DNA of 64,000 nt from positions 62,001 to 126,000 of the forward strand of contig JABYQS010000017.1 of the NCBI GenBank assembly GCA_022592435.1. The letters run 5' to 3'. This DNA is from Cerioporus squamosus. Taxonomy: Eukaryota > Basidiomycota > Agaricomycetes > Polyporales > Polyporaceae. Shown in pieces: positions 22,701-32,400 of the stretch. The translations under genes were made by a program, and so were the position numbers. How positions within the stretch are numbered: the stretch's first letter is position 1; each line of letters opens with the position of its first letter. The notes beneath the pieces were generated by a model. The model was not told the DNA's origin and did no database searches. It worked only from the letters and a program-made list of their open reading frames with translations.

Positions 22701-23985
22701 TAAGACCCCTCCGGTCGCTGCTAAAACGCTCTATGACCACCCAAAAAATGGGGGGCTAGGGTTGCTTGACATAGAGTCCCGAAATGAAGCTGTCGAAATA
22801 ATGTGGGTAAAGGATTACCTCCTTCTATCCCAGGCGCGGCCCCGCTGGGCTTACGTTGCTGATGTCCTCTTTGCAAGGGCGGTTACTGCTGATTCCCGAA
22901 AGTTTGACCGCGCTGCGAGGGTTAATGTCTTTCTGCAGACATGGAGAGTAAGTCTGTCGCCGGTAGCGCGTCTACCTGACTATCTGCGGTCTATGATTAG
23001 GGTTGCCCGGAAATTCCATGTTAGGTTTGATGCTATAGATCCATGTGATGCTCTCAAAGATGCCCTCCCTCTTTGGAGGCACTTTGCCTTGGCAGATGAT
23101 ACTCGGCATGCGATGTCGAAGTCGGTGAGGTGCCTGATGAAGTCCCATGGTGTTCTTGAAGTCGGGCAAGCATGCCGTGTTGTGACGAGGCTGAATAGTA
23201 TTGGAGCGCCGAGTGCGCATCGACCGACAAGCATGTGCTATTGCGCGGATTGTGCAAATGATAAGGCGGCGGGGTGCGACAACCCTCATAGGTGTGCGCT
23301 CACGGCTCGTAAGCTTCTACAAAAACTCTGTCCCAGGTGGGCTGCGTCTTCTCTCAGTGTGCCGGATGGGCTCAGCTTGACGGTAAGGAGGGTGCAGAAG
23401 AATGCTGATAATATTCTAGACGATGGGCGTGTCCTGTTTGATCCGTCAGTCCGAGCAAGAATGCCAATCGCTGCTCACTTTCGTGTGTTCAACGTGGACG
23501 AATGTCGTGATGTGGCGGTGGTCAAACGCCCGCCTCGTGGTATAACCGTACTGGATGAGGAAACGGAAGTTTATACCGATGGCTCCTGTGACAAAAATGG
23601 GTCAGCTAATGCTATCGCTGCTGGTAGTGTCTGGTTCGGGCCCAATGATGCCCGTAATGTGTCCTCCCTGGTGCCGGGGAGTGCTCACACTAATCAAGTT
23701 GCGGAGCTCTTTGCGGTGAGTATAGCGGCTGCTGTTGTACCGCCCTTTGCAGCCCTTCATATTGTCACTGACTCGAAATATGTCATGAAAGGACTTACGG
23801 TCCATTACCAGCTCTGGGAAGCGCGTGGCTGGTATGGTGTTGAGAACTCTGTGGCCATTCGAGATGTCCTTGCGCGGCTCCGAGCGAGAAGTGCCCCCAC
23901 GACGTTTAGGTGGGTGAAGGGGCATTCTGGTGATCCTGGAAACGAGGGCGCAGATGTGTTAGCAAAAGCCGCTGTGAGGGAGTGA
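19771..23985 (+). CDS. LINE ORF2: APE endonuclease, reverse transcriptase, RNase H
   Basis: A 1404-residue frame. Residues about 78-330 form an apurinic-type endonuclease: VASLNINGAH, the catalytic ALQETHY, FVGDFNIVED, SRIDRVYVSH and the final TDHSMVIV. Residues about 560-880 form the reverse transcriptase: YRPITVLNTDYK, DQAGFVPGR, LVALDQEKAYDRIDH, GVRQGDPVSC and the active-site FADD at about 815. Residues about 1265-1404 form RNase H: YTDGSCDKNG, a Glu in NQVAELFAV, IVTDSKYVMKG and VKGHSGDPGNEGAD. It makes the nick, copies element RNA at the target and degrades the RNA strand. The frame closes with TGA right after RNase H, but coding continues past it (see next entry), so this stop looks secondary. 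Confidence 0.93.
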   Translation: MTPSVFGPRASALPDGHGILATGLRPCDGTAEIGSGPSTARYAGEPLRMRNALPSSNARPARALFLSGSVSSVRSRGALKVASLNINGAHSRARGSFGGSSQDKWMLLNQLMRQNRIAILALQETHYTLAQADRLNSLFEGLMKVFVSPDPDSPNAARGVAYAINLRVIRGDCVLTSVLVPGRAMSLSLKRRRGSQLTILNAYAPNDMVENMVFWNSLKSCAGEPGWARPDMFVGDFNIVEDAADRAPSRMDSAGAVEALQGLLIKLGLVDGWRCRNGAARMFSYYQHSSGSQSRIDRVYVSHAVLRMAHSWDIIASGVPTDHSMVIVSVADYNEPVKGPGRWRLPSALLADKVFLDDAQSLGHKICAMSCPESHRIREAQWQLHEYKVRILHAARERFKKLTSKWDKRLIGIRKDIAGISVSLRLPVEERDAEVALLKDEESRLEQRRFQSCRDNVQLRDKLDGETISPYWIRCNGPRNVQDPIYELQLSRSAGQPVQYTSDSLRMATIASVFYDGLQPDPECTEVCHQAAIQAVLTGDIPVLSPMQKAEIGAPLRSGEIEQALFMSAAQKAPGMDGLPVEFWAKLHQTYLAKTKKGKYAFDVIGLLTAAFNSVELDGVEPGSGFAMGWICPIYKLKGDPRQACNYRPITVLNTDYKLMTKALAARLALVASSLVHPDQAGFVPGRRIFDHTRLAQVMIDYADICEDEGALVALDQEKAYDRIDHTYLWAVLRRMSFPKSFICTIQWLYATAVSTVFVNGMLSPTFPIVRGVRQGDPVSCVLFDLAIEPLAIALRMAPLRGFAVPGVRERILSALFADDTTVYLSAFDDYGLLLTVLSRWCAASRARFNSEKTELLPMGPKAYRDRVLETRCLGNGTSIIPLDVRIVPDGTAIRLLGAWVGNGINQCAVWSPMLRKIEENLQKWNKRRPTVKGKGLIVGLEVGSRSQYLTRVQGMPKAVESLLVKLIRIFLWGESVKTPPVAAKTLYDHPKNGGLGLLDIESRNEAVEIMWVKDYLLLSQARPRWAYVADVLFARAVTADSRKFDRAARVNVFLQTWRVSLSPVARLPDYLRSMIRVARKFHVRFDAIDPCDALKDALPLWRHFALADDTRHAMSKSVRCLMKSHGVLEVGQACRVVTRLNSIGAPSAHRPTSMCYCADCANDKAAGCDNPHRCALTARKLLQKLCPRWAASSLSVPDGLSLTVRRVQKNADNILDDGRVLFDPSVRARMPIAAHFRVFNVDECRDVAVVKRPPRGITVLDEETEVYTDGSCDKNGSANAIAAGSVWFGPNDARNVSSLVPGSAHTNQVAELFAVSIAAAVVPPFAALHIVTDSKYVMKGLTVHYQLWEARGWYGVENSVAIRDVLARLRARSAPTTFRWVKGHSGDPGNEGADVLAKAAVRE

Positions 23986-24845
23986 AGACGTACTTCCCTC
24001 CCGCTCGCTCCGTTGAAGTATGTAGCGTCTGGTGCGGCCCTGGTTGATCTGTCCCAGAAGCTCGCATATGGCATGGTACGAAGGTCTCGCAAGCCGGAAT
24101 GCAGACCTGCGACGCGAAAAATCTTGACCTAGCGAAAGACGCCGTGAATGGCTTGACGAAGTCGCGCCCAACGGACGCGGCACTGTGGATGGGCATTTGG
24201 AAGCTTGATGCTGATAGGCCCGTCAGAGCGTTCTGGTGGAAAATGATGCACAGCGCGCACAGGATTGGTGCCTACTGGAGGAATATAAGTGGGTATACCG
24301 ACAGAGCAAGCTGTCGGTATTGTGGTGCGCTTGAGAATATGTGCCACATACTGTTCGAATGTAGCAGCCCATGGCATGTCGCCCTCTGGACGGAAGCAAT
24401 TGCGCTCCTTGACAAGAGAAGTATTCCTGTTGACCAAATGTCCTTTGGGCATATCCTAGCAATCGGAGTGTTAGTGCTCCCAATGGCGTCGGCCAGGCAA
24501 TCCCCTGCTGATGTCAGGTTGGCGAGGATTGTTCTCGCCGAACTTATGTACCTTACCTGGGTGCTCAGATGTGAATGGACTATTGGAATGGACGGTGATA
24601 TGGCTTCTATATTCTCTGTTACCGAAGTCCTAAATAGATGGTACTGGAGGATAAATCGCCGCTTACGTCTCGACGTGCTCAGGGCCCGAAAGGCAAAGAA
24701 GAGGGCTGTCCCTCACAAGGACTTGGTCCTTGCGACATGGCGGGGCTTGATTTCCTGTACCGGTGATGAGCCGGTAGAGTGGATGTCTCTGTCAGAGGTT
24801 TTAGTGGGTAGAACTGGCGCTGCAGCTCGACGAGGTGTCGGCTGA
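23986..24845 (+). pseudogene. Detached C-terminal zinc-finger tail of LINE ORF2
   Basis: Past the TGA at 23983-23985 the same frame stays open for about 44 codons with natural sequence (LKYVASGAALVDLSQKLAY). It then meets a stop where the A5 run at 24117-24121 is one A short of keeping phase. One frame over, 24099-24842 continues smoothly (NLDLAKDAVNGLTKSRPT) through a reverse-transcriptase zinc-binding motif CRYCGALENMCHILFEC to a basic C-terminus. I infer that ORF2 was about 280 residues longer and that this copy carries one nonsense change and one single-A deletion. If the finger is needed for RNA or target binding, this copy is probably defective alone. Confidence 0.8.
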
Positions 24846-24985
24846 TGCCGGGAGTCCCACACTGCATTTTGCGTGCGTAACGCATTTCCTCTGGGTGACT
24901 GGAAATTCCGATAGACCCCGCTATGCTCTTTCGATTGCGCGAACGTTGCTGTTCTAAAGAGTCTGCACCTCAAAAAAAAAAAAAA

Positions 24986-24999
24986 AAGACTTGACTGGC
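24986..24999 (+). repeat. Right target-site duplication of the LINE
   Basis: Second copy of AAGACTTGACTGGC, directly after the A-tract; the two leading A bases overlap the tail. Confidence 0.88.
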
Positions 25000-25918
25000 A
25001 AGCGTCTCGCCTTTAAAAGGCAGTTCGAGACGCCGGCGACGTCAATGACAGTCGTTGTCGTTGCGAGTTGATTGGAACTTGCGACAAACCTCCCGGCATC
25101 GTGATCAGATACCTAGGCTATTATCCGTCTTCTCGACGTACTTCATATCCGGGAGCTCTGTTTGACGTCTTATCCTTGCTAGCTTGTTCACTCGTCGAGT
25201 TCTCCGTGTGATATGAGCAACTTCCGTACTCTTGCCAGCCAGACGGCCAAGCCTCCCGCGATGCATCTACCCGGAGCAGCACAGTGGAGGCATCATGATC
25301 GCTATGGCGTAGGAGAACATCGTGGACGACAACTAGACCCGCATGGATTCTCTTCCCACTAGGGCTGCTACGTTAGGTCGATGAACACGCGCTCGGGCGA
25401 GCATCTTGGGACAACAGGTGCGTCACCGTCTCCCGCACATACATCTCGCTCTGATCACTCTTCCGCGGCGTGGGCTTTTCAGTTGCGCCATCGCGAGCCG
25501 TGCCCACGCTTCAGACCTGACGACTCCAGCGGTCGCGACGCGATGCCACCTGGGCCTGCATCCACTTTCGCTGTTAGGAGCTCCAGCTGCCAGGACTCGT
25601 ACATATTCCTCGCATTACCCTGGGAAGCATCGATCCTGGTAAAGGTGCGACAGCTTTGTCAAGTCGATACCCCGCGCGAGCGCATCGCTCACCGTGGCTC
25701 TACGTTCCCCTATCCCCTATCCCCTCTCCCGAACCCCCTACCACGACCTCATTGGAAAGTCGCGATATTGGGTCCTTCCATTTACCTTCTATACGGACCG
25801 CGCTACTGCAGAGATCTATACCATCGCAACTGCCCTGCCGTGCCCTCGATCATAAGTGCCACTCAAAGGCGAAGCCGAGTGCGGGGACACTACTCGAGTC
25901 TTTGCCGAGCGCAAGGAC
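25000..25918. other. Intergenic
   Basis: It lies between the LINE and the 3' end of the methyltransferase. A palindrome-like CGTCTCGCCTTTAAAAGGC followed by AGTTCGAGACG (about 25003-25033) immediately follows the LINE target site. Open frames of up to 190-240 codons have no coding character. Confidence 0.4.
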
Positions 25919-26869
25919 TCATGCCTTGCTCGCTGGGACTCTCGCAGTAATGCACCATGCCTCCCAGTCCAGCGGGATCTCCCCATTCCCAAAACGGCTC
26001 TTCAGCTCCTCCAGCAAGGCCACGTCTATGTGCGGGCTGACCGTGGCCTTCTCCTCCTCGCTCCACACATTCCCCAGCATCGTCATCGTCATGCCGCCGT
26101 ACGCCTTCACGTATTCCTCGGAGTTCTGCACCTTGGTTGTGTTCTTGTGCAAGACGATCTGCACGTCCTTAAAACCGGTCTTCCGCATCTCCTCCTCGAC
26201 GAACGCCATGTCCGCCCAGTTGTCGTTCTCTATGGGATCCTTCAGGAACGCCTTTGTGAACTCAGCGAAGGGCGTCACGCGCGGGGCCCCGGGGATACGC
26301 GCGACTGCGGCCGTGGCAATGGGGAACCACCCGACGTGCTTCCAGATTGTGAGGGCGGTGATGCCGGAGGGACGGAGGACACGGTAGGACTCGGCGAGGA
26401 GGGCTCGCGGGTTGGGGACGGGGATGAGAGCGAAGTTCGTGATGACGTGCGTGAAGTGGTTCGAGGGTAAGTCCATCTTCTACTCGTTGTCAGAACCATC
26501 GTCAGTGTTAGCCCCTATCCGCGCAACGCGAGCACGCGAGCGGCGAGCAAGACGTACCTGCGCGTCGATGAGCTTCGCGCTCGCACTCGTCCATCCATCC
26601 TGCTCGATCCGCTCTTGCACGCTTTTCACCATTCCTGGGGAGAAGTCCCCGCAGATGACATGCAGCCTGGCCTTTGCGGCGGGCGGCAAGGTCTCGTAGA
26701 TGTTGAGCGTCACGACGCCGGTTCCGCATGCGTTGTCGAGGACGACGAGCTCCTCATTCCCGTCGGCGTGGTCGAGGCCGCACTGCCGGATGAGGTGCAG
26801 CGCGAAGGGGCTGGTGATGGCCTCGCCGGCCTTGTATTTCTTCGCGATGTCGGGGCTTTGCCAGTCCAT
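25919..26869 (-). CDS. Class I SAM-dependent methyltransferase
   Basis: Two exons on the minus strand, 26869-26558 and 26479-25919, separated by a 77-nt GT-AG intron; 291 codons (290 residues). Motif I is VVLDNACGTGVVTL, which binds S-adenosylmethionine. An acidic second region follows (LHVICGDFSPGMVKSV), then the motif IV region DLPSNHFTHVITNFAL and the post-motif VPNPRALLAESYRVLRPSG. These are hallmarks of the Methyltransf_11/25 (UbiE-like) fold used on small molecules or lipids. No signal peptide or membrane segment is seen. The start is the only Met before the fold (MDWQSPDIAKKYKAGEAIT). The substrate is unknown, and there is no biosynthetic cluster around it. Confidence 0.92.
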
Positions 26870-28125
26870 GGTCGTCGCTCGCGTTCGTGGTTCTGTGGGA
26901 AGTGTAGTGTGAGGAACGGAGAAGTTTGGCAGTCTTTATATACGACTGCGAACGCCAGCGGCCCCTAGCGATCGCTCCCTCCTGTAAGCGTACGACTTGG
27001 CCGACTGACTACGGGTGCTTCGCGAGCACCCCTCACCATTCTATCCCAGGTACGGGGAACAGTCAACCTCCTGAGAACCGCATGCTCAAGCCGGTTTCAC
27101 AGCGTGTCGTTCCAGTCGTTCTTACTAACACCATATCAAATCCGTGCCGCCGAGCAACTGGGAGGGTCCTCCAAGGCGCGAGGCTGAAGCTGGATACCTC
27201 GAGCAAATCAGACATATCGCATTCGCAACCAATGGCAGACGGTTACTCAGCAAGCACGCATATTGCAGGACCTAGGGTTATCCGGGTTACAAGGCCGTCA
27301 GTGAGAATGTTAGAGAGGATGGTCGTCAGTGTGCGCGCCAGTAGGTATGCTTTCTTGGTGAGATTTTGGGGTTCCAAGGGTACACGGAGTCAGGGAATGC
27401 ATGTGGATCGGCAGGACGCGGATGGGACTCCAACTCATAGGAGATAGCTCTGCAACACACGGAGTAGAGGGAGTCAGACGGAACTGGACAGTGATGTGTC
27501 AGTTGGAGGTACGTGGAGACTCACGTACAATAATGCCGCCTCCCCCCTTGCCCTCCGCCACTCCGGCTGCATCGTGCTGGAGTCGCAGCGACAATATCGA
27601 CACCCCGCTGATGGTACTCGTAGACCATGCAGGATACCGGCCTTTCGTCTAGATGATCGCGCGGCGACAACACATACGCCACTCAGCCAGCATTGTTCGT
27701 ACTTCTGCGCTCCACCGGTACCAGGGACTGACCTCAGGCTTCATGTATCAAATACCCATCTTTCGACCTCGCACATAACGACCCACATCTGCTTGATCAA
27801 CAGCAACCAGATGGAGCAGAACGACTGTGTTGGTCGAGGAGACTTTGTTCTATCGTGCAGGAGGGTGGCCCGTGCGGACATTGTCTCCAGTGGCTCATGC
27901 ATTGTTCAAGTCACCACTGTCGCGATGCCCGCACATGGCTCGGTTTGTCCAGCATCACTATAAGTCGTCGATCTGCGCTGACACTTCCCTCTATCTCAGT
28001 CGCATTCTACCTTTCACTTGTCGATAGTACACATTCCAACTTCTATCTGCCGACTTGTACGTACCCTCGGTGCTCAACAATAAGCGTCCCTCATGCGATG
28101 TTTCTGCAGGGTGACCATCACGCTC
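26870..28125. other. Divergent intergenic region
   Basis: The region separates the methyltransferase (minus) from the F-box gene (plus). No gene seen; short plus-strand frames appear to be noise. Confidence 0.45.
26934..26942 (-). promoter_or_regulatory. TATA box of the methyltransferase gene
   Basis: On the minus strand TATATAAAG lies about 65 nt before the ATG, a strong TATA match. Confidence 0.5.
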
Positions 28126-29493
28126 ATGGCTAGGACCCACCTTCGACGCGCCACCATAGAGAGGCTGCCCGTGGAACTGCGCACCATGGTGCTGAAGTTC
28201 CTCGGCCCGGACAAGCGGAGCCTCTCGTCTTGCTCGATGTTGTCGAGTGATTGGAGATCTCTCGCTCTACCCTTCCTCTTTGCGTACATCAAGGCAAAGT
28301 CGAACACAACGTTCAGTGACCTATTCGCCTTCCTGGTCGACCACCCATCCCTCGCGAAGCTTGTGAAGACCATCTCCTTCCACCGGAGTATACAACGCAC
28401 TCGTTATTCTGTCCCCGGTGCTGGACTTGACCTGGTCATGTTCCACGATGATCGCCCATCGTTCGATTGCGCCGCGTTCACTGCCGTTCTCCCCCATCTG
28501 ACCGCGTTGCAGAAGCTGGCCTTCGAGGACATCAAAGTGCGCAAGCGTGTCCCGTCGGAGTGGCAAGTCGGCAACCCGGTCGCTCCATTCGTGCTTCACC
28601 AACTCGATTTGAACTGCAACTCCACGCTCCCTCTCCTTCCTATACTCCTATCGGTATTCTCCGTCAAGACCGTCCAGTTTGGACGCATCGTCTTGCAAGA
28701 TGGCGTCCTCCCGGTTGCCCTCCTCGAGCACCTCGGCACGGTTGTCATTCCGAACCTCGTCATCGCTCGGCACGCCACTGCACTCTTAGGCCCTCTTCGA
28801 AACGTCATTCACCACGGTCGCCTGCGCTCCCTGACTGTGGCTATCGATGCTGTCAAGCAGTACGACTCGCTATGCTCGTTCATTCGCGAAGCTGCGCCTG
28901 CCCTCACGGCTCTCGACCTTGACCTGTCGCACCTGGTGCACGAGGCCACCAAACGATGGCACGGTGCGTGTTGTGTACTCTTCTCACCCCGCCACGACCG
29001 TGCTGATGCCAACGACCATGACTCAGTCGACTACCGTCCTCTCGTGCGGTGGGCCAATCTTGGAGAAGCGCTGCCGACTTGTCAGGCTCTCGAGACCCTC
29101 CGCATCGTCGTTCCAGTCAAGCGGCCGTCGGAGATCTGCACAACGTTCGACCGCGCTGAGGACGACCCTCGCTCGTCCCTCTTCAGTGGTATCACGGCGC
29201 ACCTCCCTAGGACGCTCCGCGAGGTGACCGTGTGCCTTGCTTGCGACGGATTCAGCGATTCTATGAAGCCCTTCTTTACGAACGGGACGAAGCCGGAGCT
29301 CTGGGATTTGGCGACACTCGATACTGCGCTGTCTCCAGAGACCTTGGTGGAGCTGCAGGTCGTGAAAGTCGTCGTGCAACTCTCGGACGCCATGGGTCGT
29401 CGTATGGACATTCCTTGCTTGCAGAAGGCGATCATAGAGGCGTTGCCAGAGCTCTCGGCAGGCGCGTTACTGCGGGTCGTTTCTCATGGCTAG
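28126..29493 (+). CDS. F-box/LRR-like protein (intact, single exon)
   Basis: About 455 residues from the ATG at 28126 (MARTHLRRATIERLPVELR). An in-frame ATG at 28093 would add 11 residues, but a TTTCTGCAG acceptor-like site lies between them. The F-box is TIERLPVELRTMVLKFLG with LSSCSMLSSDWRSLALPFLF. The rest is an irregular leucine-rich part; GEALPTCQALETLRIVV and ITAHLPRTLREVTVCLA line up in position with matching parts of the F-box protein at 11-12.4 kb, so the two are paralogues. The predicted role is substrate adaptor of an SCF ubiquitin ligase. No intron is needed. Confidence 0.87.
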   Translation: MARTHLRRATIERLPVELRTMVLKFLGPDKRSLSSCSMLSSDWRSLALPFLFAYIKAKSNTTFSDLFAFLVDHPSLAKLVKTISFHRSIQRTRYSVPGAGLDLVMFHDDRPSFDCAAFTAVLPHLTALQKLAFEDIKVRKRVPSEWQVGNPVAPFVLHQLDLNCNSTLPLLPILLSVFSVKTVQFGRIVLQDGVLPVALLEHLGTVVIPNLVIARHATALLGPLRNVIHHGRLRSLTVAIDAVKQYDSLCSFIREAAPALTALDLDLSHLVHEATKRWHGACCVLFSPRHDRADANDHDSVDYRPLVRWANLGEALPTCQALETLRIVVPVKRPSEICTTFDRAEDDPRSSLFSGITAHLPRTLREVTVCLACDGFSDSMKPFFTNGTKPELWDLATLDTALSPETLVELQVVKVVVQLSDAMGRRMDIPCLQKAIIEALPELSAGALLRVVSHG

Positions 29494-32400
29494 GTGATGA
29501 CTGGGATGTAAACTCGTAGACATGCTTCCCGTGTCATCGCCGCTCCTGTTGTAGCATGTAGCTGTACGCTTACCACGAATGCAAGGTCCTGAGGATCTCT
29601 GGCGAGGAAGTAGGCCCGCTCAAGCGTCCGCATGCAGCTACTCTTATCTGAGATGGAGGGCGATGCTGGCCACGTGGATGCGTAACGATAGACGCCCCTG
29701 GTACTGTAGTAACCGCACCGTTCATCGGGACCTCCAACTTCGCGCTGTAGATGTTGAACGTTGAACAACTCCTCCTCTCAATGTCCACCTGGGCGCCGAT
29801 GATCAGGCCGGCCTCTCTCTCAGCGAGTTTGCGAAGGTCGTGCAGTGATCAAGCCTGCATTCGGGCTTGTTGATACGACCATAAGTCGATTCATTGACTC
29901 ATCCCGGGTCGACGGGTCCCTACCATGCCGACGGCACACTTCGATCGTCGTGAATGTTGTATGGCAAGAGGTGAGTGACTTATTCCGAAGATTAGTTTCT
30001 CCGCACTTACCCCTAACAGTATCTCAGTCAACATCCGTCCCCATCATGCTGATTATGTGGAGCAATTCCTAGCAACAACTCGACACACCCTGCGGTCATC
30101 GATGGCAAAACGCGGAACACCAGAGAACTGGACGGCATATGGATAAGTCATTACCAAGAGGATCGGAAGGTGCGCTACGCCATGCTTTCGCGTTCTGTGG
30201 TTCTATTGGTGTTCACGAAGAGGCTTCTTCATGCTCAGAATCGATACCTTGGGACATACGCCATGCCAGCGTACTTTACAATGGCGGGCCAACCAGCATC
30301 TCCGATACAGCATACGGTCGGTGACTCGAAGCCCAGCTCGGGCTGACATCGATGCTAGCAATGGCGCGCATATGTTCACGAAGATGTCATCATGGCGATT
30401 CAAGGTATGTTCCAGCCCTTGGGTACCAGAATTTGTACTGGAGTGATTGTCGCCCTGCACATACTCCTTCTCACTCCGATAGTCTTGCACAATTACGTAG
30501 GGACGTACCCTGGGAGGGCCACGACGTGTCCAGCGGACCTCTGCACCCGCAAACTGCAAGTGTCTATCCCGAATGCGGCCTGTTGCATAACATCGATGCG
30601 CCAGCTAGGTAGTGCATGACCTCCAAGGTGTGGGACCCATCATCTTTATGCCGGCATCGTAGCATGAGCTGCCTGCGCACTTCCGAAGGCGTCGTATGGA
30701 TGACTGTCCTGACAGGGACACTACGAGCTCTTCAACTGACCCATGCCACCTTGTGATCTGGTACGATTGCCTCCGACCTTCTGTGTTCGGCGGTTATTGA
30801 TGAAAGCGGGGCTGGCGTTATCTCGGCACTCCTCCCACTGTCGTACCACGAAATTTTCTTCGTTAGCAGGCCACAATGTCTCCATATCGAATGGTTGACT
30901 AGCGAACCGCGCGGAACCGTCCATCGCACAATCACAAGGACTGTGCACGATAACCAGAAGTTCCGAAGTGTGGCCTTGGCTGCACTCGCTCAAGCTAGAT
31001 TGCTGCCCTGAGTCAAAGGCACCAGATGTCCAAGCTCTAACAGTACGTACCGGAGTGGGCATTCAGCGTATTTTCTGCCTTCTCACTTCGGATCCGGTCC
31101 GGTTTTCCTCAGCCTCTGCGACCCGAAGCCCGACTCCGGCTTTGCCACGGCCCTCCGCGACCTGGCTAACAGACTCAGTGACTCCGGATGCCTCCTCTGC
31201 CTTATCGTGAACCGCGTGAAGCTCGTCGTCATCCCACGTGCTGCGACTCACCATCCTTGTCGCTGTGGCGTGGTCGTGTGAGGTCCCCGGTGCTCGGAGA
31301 CCATGACGGCAACTTCGAGGACCTGAAGGATGCATCCGACTGCAAAACAGGCTACTTTCCGGCCTTCTCGCGGTATGGCAACAATTCACTGTCGCTCGAA
31401 GGACCCGGGCTGCAGCGCATGGCAGGCCGTCTCTCTACAAATGGGTCTCTCGTGCAACATCGTAATACGTACCACCGGGACGACGGCTCGTGAAGCGTTT
31501 CAAGCTCACGACGTTCGCCTCGCAAACCATTCAGCAGCAGCGGACGAATATGTTCTTCAGCAGATCGCCTATGCCGATGCCGACGCCACACCAACTGACC
31601 AGAAGTGAAGCTTGTGCGCTCCTGAGGTCCTTCTGCCCCTCTGACGGGACATGCAAGATCCGAAGTATGTGAATGTTCTTTGTCCCGCTTTACGTCACTA
31701 TGCATGCTCGTGGCTCACCAACAAGTTGCTGGTGTTACAGTGACGCATTCCCTAGGCGCACCGTATCGGCGTGCTCGCTGCATCGACGGTGGCGCTCCTG
31801 CGTAGCAAGCCTCCTAAGTTCCGCACGCTGCCCGAGTCAAATCTGGATCTCGCAAGACTCCGCCCGACGAAGCTTCACCGGCTTTGCGTCCGTGTGAGAA
31901 CAGTACCGCACGAAGCTTTCATCGATGGCTCGGACCGGTCGCGCGCCCTCGACAGTGGTGGTCCCCACGACGCAATCATCCTAGCCTCTCGAGGACTCCG
32001 CCATGGCGGAAAGTGCTTGTTCGCGAACTGTGGCATATCTTCGACATTGGCAATGTCATGTACACGTGTGAGTCGTCGTGTTTCCATCCCCACGCCATGA
32101 CCAACTGACACGACAAAGTTTACGGAGGATCATGCAGGTCCGGCAGCCCTCTGCGCGTTATGCGCGAGCACCTTCTGACGAGAGCAAGGCGCAAATGGTC
32201 TGATGACCCAACTATCAAGGAAAGTCCCGGGTCCCGTGTGCGCCTACTGCCTGGCAGGCGGGGAGGAGTTACGTCAAATGGCAGTAGAAGGCGCGAGTAC
32301 CTACTCGATGCGACTCGATCACACACGCTCACATGCGTTGGCCCGCTGCCTCCACCACCGCCGTGCGCACGTCTGCGTTCCCGCGACCGCCTCCCTCGCT

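Larger units (their letters stand above)
14601..24985 (+). mobile_element. Full-length Tad-like LINE (non-LTR retrotransposon), about 10.4 kb
   Basis: One insertion is delimited by a perfect 14-bp target-site duplication and ends in an A16 run (24972-24987). In order it carries a 0.8 kb leader, a 183-codon ORF (here called ORF0), an untranslated stretch of about 0.8 kb, a gag-like ORF1 in four exons with a CCHC zinc knuckle, a 384-nt spacer, and ORF2. ORF2 encodes an APE-type endonuclease, reverse transcriptase and RNase H, followed by a displaced zinc-finger tail. The order APE-RT-RNase H plus C-terminal CX2C...HX3-4C finger is typical of fungal Tad/I-group LINEs. Intact duplications and only two late lesions suggest a recent arrival. 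It landed just upstream of the F-box pseudogene. The length exceeds the 6-8 kb usual for this group, mainly because of the 5' 2.1 kb. Confidence 0.88.

Noticed and set aside
23983..23985. Programmed readthrough or selenocysteine at the ORF2 TGA
   Set aside because: Fungi of this group are not known to use selenocysteine, and the second lesion downstream argues for simple decay.
24099..24845. Separate third LINE gene
   Set aside because: The frame before it (after the ORF2 stop) reads naturally into it with one base restored, and the zinc-finger tail belongs to ORF2 in related elements, so it is a displaced tail rather than a new gene.
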